Shown here piece by piece: positions 39,101-48,894 of a DNA stretch of 64,000 nucleotides; the first letter of the stretch is position 1; each line of letters starts with the position of its first letter. A program made the position numbers and the translations under genes. Below the pieces are notes generated by a model. The model worked only from the letters and a program-made list of their open reading frames with translations, had not been told where the DNA came from and made no database searches. Origin of the DNA: Polytrichum commune (Eukaryota > Streptophyta > Polytrichopsida > Polytrichales > Polytrichaceae); assembly GCA_950295325.1 (NCBI GenBank), contig OX485806.1, forward strand, positions 33,790,001 to 33,854,000. Reading direction: 5' to 3'.

Positions 39101-42100
39101 GCAAGGTAGGCAATAAACCCCACCCTGCACCAAGGGGATTCTTGAGCAGGGTAGGGCTGAAGGCTTAAATTCATGTCGGATTGTCCGATGTTGGTTCTTC
39201 TTCTTCTTCTTACAAACAAGAATATCTATCATGGCAACTAAGTTTACAAGAAATCACATGTACAAACTCGGTCGCTTGCTTTTTGGGATGTCTCTTTGTC
39301 CACAAGAACAAACTATGCACGGATTTATTTTCCATACTTGACATTGTTACCATGGACGATATTTGGACATCTAGAAAGTCCGGTTTTAATTGGAATTTTG
39401 TTACAACTAATCTTTGGTCACTCGATCATGTCAAAGTCTAGTAACATGGTATTGTAGAGGGCTCTTTATTTGATCTCTATATGTGATGGAATGCAATTTC
39501 CGCGTGGGATACAAGTGGGTCTTAGTGAATCTGAGCATGACATGTGGCAAAAGAAAAACTATTGAGGGGAAAGTGTATTTTTGTGTTGGAATACAGAGCC
39601 CTCTACAATATATTGTCCAAGTTTACAGACATGAAAGTGATCAGTATAGGCTCTTCAACTAGGAATGAACATTTTGTCTGATCTATCCACCTACTAACCG
39701 CTAAATATAATTTCTTGTTTGGCGCCGTACTAGCCAAAAGAAATAGAGTGTGTAATACAACTGTCCTTCAATTCATCTAGAGTTTTGGTCAGGAGTCGAT
39801 TGTTTTGCGTACAAAAAATTGCATGTATGTTAAGTTACTGGTGCATGTTTGGAGTCGGTGTGGAGGTTTGAGCAAAGAACATTCTATATCGGTTCATTGG
39901 GAGCCAAACTCATTTTACCATGCGCTAAAATGAATTTGGCTCCCAATGAACCGATATAGAATGTTCTTTGTTCAAACCTCCACACCGACTCCAAACATGC
40001 ATATAAAACTTATCAAAGATGCAAAATTTTGCATGTAAAATAATGAACTCCCAACCAAAACTTCAATTGAATCAAAGGATAACTCTAATATCTGCAAGAA
40101 TGTGCATACAATTAGGATTCTAATAAACATGAACAAAAGATTTGTCCACTCACAAGAAGAGATACGGTTCACATGGAAAACTACACCAAATATTGTGTTT
40201 GGGATCATATTATATTATATGTCATTTTGGTAACTTCTCTAATCACACTTCTTACGAATAGGTATACACAAGTACTGGCATCCCAACTTACTTCAAGTTC
40301 ATCCAAATGCCAATTATGGAAACAAAGTTTGCTATGTCAACATGCTAACGTTTTTGTGATGAAGTATTATCATGGATGATTGAAATTCAAATGAAAATTC
40401 TCATCGTAAGTGACAATAATTGCAACATTGTAAATTCATGATGCCCAATTTTTCTCACAAGGAAAGCCAAATAATGTCAAGCTAACATTCGATGTTGGTG
40501 ACACTACACGCTCGGTTTACAATTAGCATTGAGCAAGACGAACATATGATTTGTGATGCTAAATACAATATTTAGTGTACTTTCCGGCAAACCTATGATA
40601 AGAGCTTGCAACTGGTATTACATATACACAATCTCCTTATGACCAAATTTCATGCAATAACAATAATAATAATAATATACAACGTCGGACAATCCGATGT
40701 GAATTTGAGCCTGTTGGCCCTACCATGCTCAAGGATCCCCCTTGGTGCAGGGTGGGGTTCACTACCTATCTTGTGGTGGGTGGGCTCTTCGTCTTTCCGT
40801 CAAGTAGAGAGAAGATTTCACAGCCAGCAATTGAACCGCCAACCCTTCTGTTTAGATTTGGGTACCTCTCCATTGTCATCTGGTAGTTTAGGGTCATCTT
40901 GGGCCTCCAAATTTCATGCATATGTTTAGATTTACTTAACACCCAGTCAAAATTAAAAATTTCACAAATTTAATTTACCTCCGAGAGGCAATATTGTTGA
41001 TGCGGCTCACTTGCACGGGAATGTAAATGAGTGCACCAATGATTATCACAATGCCCAAAATTTTCCCCCAATTCGTTTTTGGTGTAATGTCTCCATACCC
41101 TGTTGTGGTAACCTACCAAAACCTCATGGTGGGTGTTCGCATCCAACAATGAAAGTGTGGTTTCCAAGATATTGTACATAGAAAGTCGAAAGAAAGAAAG
41201 AAACTCCTTTGGTAACATTGGAGTTGTCAAGAGGGAAAACATGCATGAAACGCATAAGTATTTGCTTCCGAATCATAATGGAAGGAATTTTTGAAAAATT
41301 TGAAAAATTTGTAGCCATGTAGAAGTATTGCGAGAGAAATTGTTACATACAAGTGTACCTCTCATTCATCCAACAAAAACAACTTGAAATATTATGTATG
41401 TAGCTCATAAATTAATTTTCTTAGTTGAAATGACATGACAACAACTTTCAAAGACATTGAATAAGATAGTCTAATGAAGCACATTTTAGCTTAATTGATT
41501 TTGAACCTACAAGAGAGCATGTTCTTGATATGGATGGATGAAAAAGGTACATTCGTTGGCAAAAAATCCTTCTCACCCAAATATACTTAGTATAGGAATT
41601 GCAGTTCCTTACCATTGGTGTTTTTTTTGTATGTTTTGTTTTGTTTTTTTGTTTTTTTTTCTCCCACTGGATGGTTTTATGGTTTGCTAGAATAGTAAAC
41701 TTCCTATCCATATTTGTAGATTTCAAACCCGTCTAAGGAAAGAGAAATAGTGGTAAGGGACTACGAGTCCCATAGTGAATGAGTATGGAAAGTTTACCAA
41801 TATAAGGAAATGTTTTTCTACTTGTGAGAGACTTACAGTGACAACAATATAATAGATCGAGTCCAAAAAATTTATGCAACCACCGAGAGGACACTGTGCT
41901 TTGGCGTCACTTGAAGCACCTTCATATTCAACCCATTGCATGACACCCGCGCTTATAAAAACTGCAACCAACCATGAAGGAATTTAGGCTCAAAACATAA
42001 AACTAGTCAAGTGTTGGTTTAATCCACACCAACTTTAATGAGGAAGTTTAGCTTTGAAGCTTCTCTACGAACAACCGAATTCAACTTCATCAATCTCCAA

Positions 42101-45100
42101 ATGTTTGGTGCCATCAATCAATCAATCACTATAAGGATAGAGAAGTCCTAGGTAATCGTCCTACGTTATTGAAAACTTGTCCTACGTCATTGGAAAAATC
42201 AACAATTCTATCACACGGTGAGGAATGGTATTGTTTCTTTTGACCAACGTAAGCAGATTGTCTAGGACTCATATGCTGGTAGTAAGATGGATAGCAGAGC
42301 AATCTCGATTACAATGCTCGTAATCTTAGTATTAGGTACATTGGAAAACATAGATTTTACAAATCTTCACCAGCCCCTAATGTTGTGAGCGTCACTAGGA
42401 CAATCTTTTGTAGTAAAGTGCTTCCCACGAGCCCAAGATTTTCAAGCACCGACAAAATCCTGCAACTCATCACTCCCACATGAACAAGCACAACTTCCAA
42501 CTAGGCGTTTACGAGTTCAAATTTTTTAAGCACATTTTCAATGGCATTAACAACAATGTCCTAGGTTTAAACCCTAATCACAATCATATATAGATTTTTT
42601 AGGTTATAAGGTGGACGCATGGCATTACTAAGCATTATGGGAACATTCTCTTTCTATATTCAACAATGGACACATTTAATATCACCAATTGGGACATGTA
42701 GACTTGTAGGGAATGGCTGGGAGCCTCAAGATTCAAAGTTTGAATTTGGGGCGAGAGGATCTACACTAAATATCCTAGTTAGTGTTTGCGGTACTAATTC
42801 CCAAAACATGCACTATTTTGCCAATTCTCAAAATTAGCGAGGGCTGAAAGTTTTACAGAGTGATACTAAATTCATGAATACATGCTCACTCATCATACGT
42901 TTCAAGAAAAGTAGTGTGTGCTCTAAGGTGCTTGAAGAGCGATTAAAAAAATAAATCATATGCAAACACATGCTTGCCAATGAATAGTGTAAGGATGAGT
43001 AGTGAACAATGCTACTATGAATAGTATTTCACTAAATAGTGTCAACATGAACAATGCTTCCTAGATTTTTTGATGACACTAGTTTCATAGCGTAAAAGAA
43101 ATTCAGTATCACCTTCACTGATTTCCCACACGCACTATTAACCCTCCCCTACTAATCGGGATCATCAATGTAGCATGAATCCCATCATGTCCCCGGCTCC
43201 ACAACCCTTGCCTCACCCCCTTGCAAGGCTTGTTAAATAATGTTATGCATACATCATGGCTTCAAACCCCGCGGTGGGGGGGGGGGTTGGGGGTTAAAAG
43301 TTTCTAATTGGAAGCTCACATATATGAGCTTAATGCCAAGACCATTAGGAATATGAGAATTAAACTTGTTGTTTTTGGAGTAACAAGTAACAACTTGTAA
43401 GCTTACCGCACTATGCGAAGAAATTGGAGAAGGTGGAGTACATTTTCACCCGGTAACCCACTCCTACACAATAGCAAGGTCCCCGGTAAATCAATGCAAT
43501 CCACACTCATGTAGAATCACTTGGATCATTATATTTGGTAATCAAAGATTTTTTTCATGATTTTGAGATTATTTAAGGACGTGGTTTTCAAATAAAGAAC
43601 AAGAACAACACAAAAATATATTGAATATGACTTAATTTAGATGAAATAAAGCGATTTGCATGGGCGGCACTAACCAATTTGGCACACATACATGTCATCA
43701 CAATAAGAATTGAACCATATATTAAGCTATTTGCATTTATTTTGAGACTTTTCAAAGTCTTCATTCAACGAATATAATGATTGGATGAGTGTGACAATTA
43801 AATCAAAGTAGTCGAGTTTATAGTGCATGTGGTTTATGAGTTTGAACCTGAATACAAAAATGATGGGAATGGCGCTTAGCAAGTCAATCACACCCCAAGT
43901 TGAAAATATGTACAATAGCCGCACCGGCTCACTAACATTCAACAACAATAAACATTTGTTGGAACTTGAATAGGAACCAAACTTGCAACGCTACATTATA
44001 TACAAGAAAACATAGTTTAGATGAGTGCTCATGTTGGCACTATGGTGTGTGGCTTGAAGGGTTGTGAGATTTTCATATGATAAAAAATAAAATCAATGAA
44101 TCAATTTAATATTTCTTAAATTCGGTTCATCCATGATTAACATCACCAGTAGAAAACTATGTCAAAAAGAACTGCAACCGAAACGACTGAAATATTACAC
44201 GACAGTATATTGCACGCCCCGAAATTTTTAAGATTGCCGTCGCAAAACAAAAAAGGAAAATTAATAGTCGTTTAACGACTGCAAATCAAGTTGGTCAAAA
44301 AAACTACAACCAATTTCAGCTGTGGTTTTTTTGGACATAGTTTTCTACTAGTGCATTACCTAGCCTATGAAACATGTTTATTCTTTCTAAGTCCATGATA
44401 ATCTTCTTATCATGGACCAATTTTGCACATCTTCTTATCAGCAAAATTATCATGGACTTAGAAAGAAACTGAACCAATTTTGCGCATCTTGCACTTTTAT
44501 TTTAACATCCAAGTGCAACCAACTAAGATCACTCCCGGGGAAAGAACATAAGCTCTCCCCATTTAACGGTATCATGTTTGTAATCGACATGGAAAGTGTA
44601 CAAGATTTGCGATTGTCACATGTTTGCAATCGACATGGAAAATGTATAAGATTTGCAATTGTCACATGTTTGCAATCGACATGAAAAGTGTATAAGATTT
44701 GCGATTGTCACATGTTTGCAATCGACATGGAAAGTGTATAAGATTTGCGATTGTCAAATGTTTGCAATCGACATGGAAAGTGTACATGATTTGCGATTGT
44801 CACATGTTTGCAATCGACATGGAAAGTTTATAAGATTTGCGATTGTCACATGTTTGCAATCGACATGGAAAGTGTATAAGATTTGCGATTGTCACAAGTT
44901 TGCAATCGACATGGAAAGTGTACAAGATTTGCGATTGTCACATGTTTGCAATTGACATGGAAAGTGTATAAGATTTGCGATTGTCACCAGTATACTCGCA
45001 ATAAGTAGTCCGCCACGAAGACGCAACTTGCGATGTTTTGGGTTTGTGTCACCCATTGATACTCATCGTCTTGTCTATCTTTCAAATGGTACCTACACAA

Positions 45101-46163
45101 TATCCAAAGCTCAAATGCTCAACATCCTTGGAGCTTAAAAAAAAACATACCAAATTTGGATCTTCAATATGATTGAAATTTTTGAAAGTATGCGAGCATC
45201 ATTCGGGTCGCAAAGTGTTGCCATACTTCCTCTTAGCCTTACTAGAACTTAGCCAACTATGTTCCTCTTTTTTTAAGGAGGAGGTGACATGTCACGTGTG
45301 TTATTCACTCACGTGGAATACACATAGAGAATGCCGGATAACATCGCAAATGCAAATTCCATCTGTGTTTTTCAAACGAGAAGCGAACCATTAGAAAAGG
45401 AAAAGAATAGGTTGTTCATGCAATTGTGCATTCAATTGATTTGTGTGGCACTTTGGGAAACAACTATTCAATACCTCAAACATTTATCTATGGATATTGG
45501 AATGCGTCTAACTTGGTATTAAGTATGTGTAGACTTATGCATGAATTTTGGGAAGAATGGAAATGTGTATATGTGGTTTGATTGGCATGTTCTATGAGAG
45601 AAGTCAACCATGATTGATAATTGTGTTACTTGTTGCAATCATGGTGTTATTGGAGAAGAATACATATCTACAGTGGTAGTTCAACTACATTACTTCTCAG
45701 AGCATGTAAAATTAGGGTTTCTATCATATGCTTCTAGTTTTCTTTCCCAAAATATTTTGTTTTGTACATGTATTGGTGGCACATACAACATTGTCACATG
45801 CATTCGTTGGTTTCGGACAAATCATTTGTCCAAATACACTTAAACCTTAGTGTTCATGTAGGGAACTTGTGAAGTGTGTACCGAAGACCACATCAAGCCA
45901 ATCGATCCATGTCGGAGTGCCGCCCGAATTTGGACGCACAAGGGTAGCTCGCCAAAGAGAAATGAGTCATGATAGGTGTACAGTGCATGCTTATTGGCAT
46001 CAATATACTTCAATTGTTGCCGGCTATCATAGTCTATAATTTTTTGCACAACTTTGGTCATCCGCTTCCACATGTTATGGGCCCATTGCTGGTGTGGGTT
46101 GCATGCAACAAAAGGAACTTCTTCAATTCCAGGAGGTGGAAATTTGGGTGTGCTTGACGACAT
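22516..46163 (-). CDS. SLO/BK-type potassium channel with two RCK domains
   Basis: Nineteen exons, read leftwards: 46163-45882, 45362-45313, 45092-44988, 43931-43848, 43463-43407, 42094-42030, 41961-41837, 41112-40979, 38822-38695, 37223-37181, 37071-36930, 36404-36211, 31005-30837, 30222-30130, 28438-27955, 27171-26737, 24821-24554, 24316-24242, 22828-22516. Phases agree throughout, giving 1,081 residues. S1 is near residues 88-112 and S2 near 128-145. S4 (about 183-204) is FLRIVRLMKLNSVVRRE. The pore has the filter TVTTTGYGD (about 256-264), followed by S6. YGGSF opens the linker to RCK1 (about 316-560, RYIILSGSI). RCK2 (about 789-1081) begins RHILICSQG and ends near GLYRAQGTLG. The family forms tetrameric K+ channels gated by voltage and ligands. 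I see no S0 segment before S1 and no acidic calcium bowl. Exon 10 has weak splice signals, and the start at 46,163 is a choice. Confidence 0.85.
23310..23880 (+). repeat. Dispersed repeat H, copy 1, split by a MITE
   Basis: Shares with 35,255-35,560 the phrases AACTAAAAACACAACTCA, GACTATGTGACT, TTGTGCTCATAA and GTAATGCTCAAAG. It is interrupted by the MITE at 23,535-23,788, so the MITE is younger. Both copies lie in introns of the channel gene. Confidence 0.6.
23535..23788 (-). mobile_element. 253-bp MITE with CACTA...TAGTG ends, copy 2
   Basis: This is the reverse complement of 5,060-5,312, with about five to eight differences over some 250 bp. The left end here is slightly altered (AACTAATATTCG). 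It is nested in dispersed repeat H within the last intron of the channel gene. The near identity of two copies suggests fairly recent activity. Confidence 0.75.
23884..24221. mobile_element. 338-bp MITE with TA duplications
   Basis: Ends read CACTAAATAGGTAGATTAGTG and its exact reverse complement, flanked on both sides by TA. TA duplications point to the Tc1/mariner group, although the CACTA start also recalls CACTA elements. The interior is full of AGTGTTAG/CTAACACT subrepeats. It ends only 20 bp from channel exon 18, in the last intron. Confidence 0.7.
24317..24545 (-). mobile_element. hAT-like MITE family F, copy 2: forms intron 17 of the channel gene
   Basis: On the minus strand the element starts TAGTGACCGGGGAGATTTTT and ends CTTCCCGATCATAG. 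Its terminal repeats are about 11 bp (TGACCGGGGAG and reverse of CTTCCCGATCA). The flanking 8-mers, ACCCATAC on the plus strand (24,309-24,316 and 24,546-24,553), are identical. Read with the gene, the upstream duplication GTATGGGT gives the 5' splice site. The element's CATAG end gives the 3' splice site, with CTAAC about 24 bases before it and a pyrimidine stretch between. Intron 17 is therefore 24,553-24,317 (237 bp): one duplication plus the element. Removal leaves a single GTATGGGT within codon 953 onward. Confidence 0.85.
24990..25216 (-). repeat. tRNA-derived SINE-like element
   Basis: On the minus strand an A-box-like TGGCTTGGTGG (25,206-25,196) is followed after about 35 bases by a B-box-like GGTTCTATTCC (25,162-25,152), the layout of a tRNA-type pol III promoter. 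The left border is not clear. It sits in intron 16 of the channel gene, directly beside the inverted-repeat element at 25,224. Confidence 0.6.
25224..25636. mobile_element. 413-bp MITE with 48-bp perfect TIRs
   Basis: The left arm begins ACGGGGAGGTCACTCCATTG and continues through GTTGAAAACCACGTGCG; the right arm is its exact reverse complement. The interior is AT-rich and non-coding. Clear target duplications were not found. It lies in channel intron 16. Confidence 0.75.
27401..27433. repeat. (CT)n microsatellite
   Basis: Sixteen or so CT units in channel intron 15. Shorter CT runs occur at 31,364-31,384, 54,584-54,598 and 57,283-57,300. Confidence 0.9.
29348..29942 (+). mobile_element. TIR transposon family T, copy 1
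   Basis: Ends read GGGGGTGGAGTCTTCAT and ATGAAGAGTCCACCCCCC. The interior (for example AGGCTCTTGGAGCGCTCATGAG and TTCATAGTGACCCATGCATG) recurs in reverse orientation at 51,630-52,345. No transposase is visible. It lies in channel intron 14. Confidence 0.65.
30795..30828. repeat. (GTA)n microsatellite at an exon edge
   Basis: About eleven GTA units lie only 7 bp beyond the 5' splice site of channel exon 13 (exon end 30,837), so intron 13 opens with the repeat. If read through, it would encode a run of tyrosines. Confidence 0.85.
34398..34484 (-). repeat. SINE-like family S2, 3' fragment
   Basis: Matches the 3' half of the element at 40,683-40,905: CTGCACCAAGGGGACTC, AGGTAGGGCGAACGAGCTCA and CGGATTGCCCAACATTGG. 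A pyrimidine-rich tail (TTTTCTTTTCTTTG) follows. Confidence 0.6.
35255..35560 (+). repeat. Dispersed repeat H, copy 2
   Basis: Diverged copy of 23,310-23,880 without the MITE, so it approximates the empty site. Confidence 0.55.
35710..36055 (+). repeat. Dispersed repeat G, copy 2
   Basis: Recognised by GACCTATATGACCATACT, CTTCGATAATGAATAGG, TTTGTACAAGCTCCAAAAAT and GCATGCTTCATATCCTAGG. Lies in channel intron 12. Confidence 0.6.
39075..39217 (+). repeat. SINE-like family S2, 5'-truncated copy
   Basis: Contains CACCCTGCACCAAGGGGATT, GAGCAGGGTAGGGCTGAAGG and CGGATTGTCCGATGTTGG, then a (TTC)n tail, typical of a SINE 3' end. It lies in intron 8 of the channel gene, opposite to the gene. Confidence 0.65.
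39755..40095. mobile_element. Long-TIR MITE family M, copy B
   Basis: The core 39,850-40,000 is an almost perfect palindrome: GGAGTCGGTGTGGAGGTTTG, then GAACATTCTATATCGGTTCA, a short loop, and the same in reverse. Weaker inverted similarity extends outward on both sides (TTTTGGTCAGGAGT and ACTCCCAACCAAAA). It is the most symmetrical member in the window and lies in channel intron 8. Confidence 0.8.
40683..40905 (-). repeat. SINE-like family S2, longest copy
   Basis: On the minus strand it starts near CCAAGATGACCCTAAACTAC, has a B-box-like GGTTCAATTGC (40,837-40,827), and ends CATCGGATTGTCCGACGTTG followed by a TTATTATTATT tail. The other three copies in the window are head-only or tail-only. 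A clear A box was not found. It lies in channel intron 8. Confidence 0.7.
44144..44353. mobile_element. 210-bp CACTA MITE with 3-bp TSD
   Basis: Ends read CACCAGTAGAAAACTATGTC and GACATAGTTTTCTACTAGTG. The flanking trinucleotide CAT is present on both sides (44,141-44,143 and 44,354-44,356). CACTAGTAGAAAA ends with a 3-bp duplication are typical of plant CACTA elements. Lies in channel intron 3. Confidence 0.85.
44574..44988. repeat. 46-bp minisatellite, nine units, abutting a splice site
   Basis: The unit contains GACATGGAAAGTGTATAAG and ATTTGCGATTGTCACATG and repeats every 46 bp (GACATGG-type starts at 44,586, 44,632 and so on to 44,954). Units differ by only a few bases. On the minus strand each unit carries GTGACAATCGC, and the terminal unit's copy is the 5' splice site of channel exon 3. 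Contiguous units without spacers exclude a CRISPR-like array. Confidence 0.9.
45530..45855 (+). repeat. Dispersed repeat I, copy 1
   Basis: Shares with 63,060-63,400 the phrases GTGTTACTTGT, TACTTCTCA, TTTTGTTTTGTACATG/TTGTTTTACAATGTGCATG, GGACAA and TGTCCA. A fainter copy may lie at 27,610-27,900. It sits in channel intron 1. Class unknown. Confidence 0.45.
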
Positions 46164-46202
46164 CCTTAAGTATTTGCCAATCAGCCTTTGATCTGAGTCC
46201 AC

Positions 46203-48640
46203 AACAATCCATATTACATTTTTTTAATTGTACGTTCAATAGTTTGGTTTTAGTGTCAATCTAGACTTGCCTTCGAACCATCACAAGAGTGCACAATCTC
46301 TCTTTAATGTTGGCTTCCAACCACTCTCATCTCTTGTGTTTGTGTTATCTTATTTAGATTCCAATTTTGATTTGTACTGTAAAATGATCTACATCTTTGG
46401 CCACATCGAATTCAAACCTAGACAATGGGAAAAAGAAGGGAAAAAAAAAAGATGTTTCCAAAAACCATATCATTACATGTTGAGTTACTTAGGAATTAAG
46501 TATGTATAAAGAGTCTCTTTGCTTGCAAGGTCCTACCAATTTTCAATGATGGGTTCTACGACACTTTCTTAGAAAGCAATTGTGAATCAAATTTTAATGC
46601 CATGGGTTCTATCACCATGACAAGATTGACATAATGGTGTCAAGTAATTTCTAGAAGGGGTAAAATATATACAATTTGCAGTACATCAATACCTTGTTCA
46701 AACATCAGCGTGTTGATGACTTTAGTTTGAACACTCGACCAAGTTATAGTGGCACTTGTTCTTTCACTTCAATTTGACTCATTATGAATGATTTTGGGAA
46801 GAATCAATCATACATATTTTGACAAGAGTCTTTAAACTTGTGCAAATTGGATTTGCAAGCAACAAGGGCTCAAAATATTTTGGTTTGATTGTAGTCCCTT
46901 GTTCAACCTAAATTACTTTTTAAGGAGCATGGGAGGCCATAGGTTTATCAAGTGATTTGCTTGCAGCCTCACATTCTAAACCAAAGAGGGGCCTTCTAAC
47001 TTACATAATTAAGGAGGAATTTCTAAAGGATCAAGATATGGTAACACATTAGACTATGATTAGAATGTTGTTATGTTAAAAAAATCTAAACTAAAAAAAA
47101 TAAAACTTGGCGAGCTTTGTAGCAACATTCTCAACTTATTCTCAAAATTACAATGGTGTATCAAAACTCTTCATAAACCAAGGGTTGAACTACGTAGACA
47201 TGTGTATGTGATGACTTTGTCCACCATATACTCATTATTATTAGTACAACTTTTTTTGTACTATTCAAAATTGGGTATGGACAAAAACAATCTTGTATGG
47301 GCTGATCCCTTAAGGCCCTCATAGGTCTTCTATATACATATTAGGCAATCTCATAATTTACAATTGTCTTGCATGTTGAAACGAACTAAAGCAACCCTAT
47401 ATGAAATTCATTGGTCTTTATGATGAGTATTTGTAATCATGAGAAAATTTAGTGTCTAGAGCAACCTTCCCCTAAGAAATTGCCTTGTCATAATTTCCTC
47501 AGCCCTATCCGTCTCTTACCCAATGCTCAAGCACAAGCATCATTGCGAAGGAGGAGGATTCAGTGAATAAGTGACATTTGAGTATTGGGTCAAGTCCTCT
47601 TACCTTCCTTAGAAATTTTCCAATTGCAGTGGATTAGGAACTTCCATGATGATCAAAATACTATCGACCAATATGTTGATATCATTGACTTAAATTTTAA
47701 TTATTAAAAATTATCTTTATTTGTTAGTAGAATATTCAATTTCACATGCCTTGAGTTATCCCCAATAGATTGAATTGAAAAACAATTTTCATACACATGT
47801 GTGAAGAAACTCTTCTATAAGTGGCTTGTACATAGATTTTTTAACAACTTGTTCATTTGAAAATATGGACATCCACAAATTGATTGATACATGCACCATG
47901 CAACAAATTGAAATGACAATGTCCGCCATGTGCCCACTTAGGCTTAGAAGCCTGGTAAATAACATGGTGTATGTAGGCTCATTTCATGTCCAAATAGTGT
48001 ATGCACAATTTTTGGGTGGTTTGTAAATCTATCCTAGCAATGGGTAGGTGATGAAGGGTAAGCACACCCTTCATTTTTTGACTACGTACGAGTGACAAGA
48101 GAGAAGATAATCATTCACGAACTTTTATGATCAAAGCTTTTGAAGGTTACAAAACCATTCTTATAGCTACATTTGGAGAAAATGATTGCTAAAAAATGCT
48201 TATAAAATTCCGCAAGATCTGGATGGCTTGAAACCGATTGAGAGTCCCATTTTGGAACGTTTAGGCCATGAAGAGTTCCAGGAGACATGACCGAAGTTGA
48301 TCAAGAATCTGCCAACATGGAAAAATGATCAATCGACAAGCTCATTCAAAAGAAGATGGAGAAGAATGCTCGGCAAATTTGAAGGAACACAAAGTGGTAG
48401 TGGAGCCCTCTATTCAAATGGCGCATGGTTTGGTTTCCTGGTAAATAAGTTTGCCGAGAGATACATCAAGTTCATGCAAATCTCTCTGAAAAACACACAG
48501 TAGCCCAGAATCAGAATTGAGCCCCCAACGCTTTTAATTGTTCCTGCCATAAAGACTGATGGACATTGATCATGACTTTCAAAAATTTCACATGGGGGAG
48601 TTGGAGCTTTGCATCTTTATTATGGGTGTCATATTGTCGT
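46203..48640. other. Intergenic region between the divergent channel and COQ8 genes
   Basis: No gene recognised; frames are short. The channel gene reads left from 46,163 and COQ8 reads right from 50,065, so both promoters should lie between about 46.2 and 50.0 kb. I cannot place promoter elements reliably. An upstream untranslated exon of either gene is possible. Confidence 0.4.
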
Positions 48641-48646
48641 GCAACC

Positions 48647-48872
48647 CAGTGATCGGGGAGATTTTTGGGCATAATCAGTTGAGATCCTAGTGTTTGCAAG
48701 TTCAACCGGTTACATGTTGACATTCTTCGGCTTTCCTTTATTAAATTGGGGTATATTCTATAAATTCCTCTAAAATGATCGGTAATTTTCCTGCAGTCTT
48801 GAACTTCAACCAGTTATTTCTCAATCTCAACCAGTTCATCTGTAACTAACTGCTGGTTCTCCTCGATCATAG
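48647..48872 (+). mobile_element. hAT-like MITE family F, copy 3
   Basis: Starts CAGTGATCGGGGAGATTTTT and ends CTCGATCATAG. Flanking 8-mers GTGCAACC (48,639-48,646) and GTGCAACT (48,873-48,880) agree at seven of eight positions. It carries the same CTAAC plus pyrimidine plus CATAG end as copy 2. It is intergenic here. Confidence 0.8.
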
Positions 48873-48894
48873 GTGCAACTGCCATCATTTTTAA

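Noticed and set aside
42619-42837. Plus-strand ORF of 72 codons
   Set aside because: It lies in an intron on the opposite strand of the channel gene and has no motif.
43727-43948. Minus ORF with hydrophobic start as a separate small protein
   Set aside because: Its first part is channel exon 4 (S2-S3); the remainder after 43,848 is intron.
44574-44988. CRISPR-like direct repeats
   Set aside because: Units are contiguous with no unique spacers, and the context is a eukaryotic intron.
45840-46202. GTG start at 46,202 for the channel
   Set aside because: An ATG at 46,163 gives a natural start. The upstream bases contain an AG that could be a splice acceptor, so an extra 5' exon stays possible but unproven.
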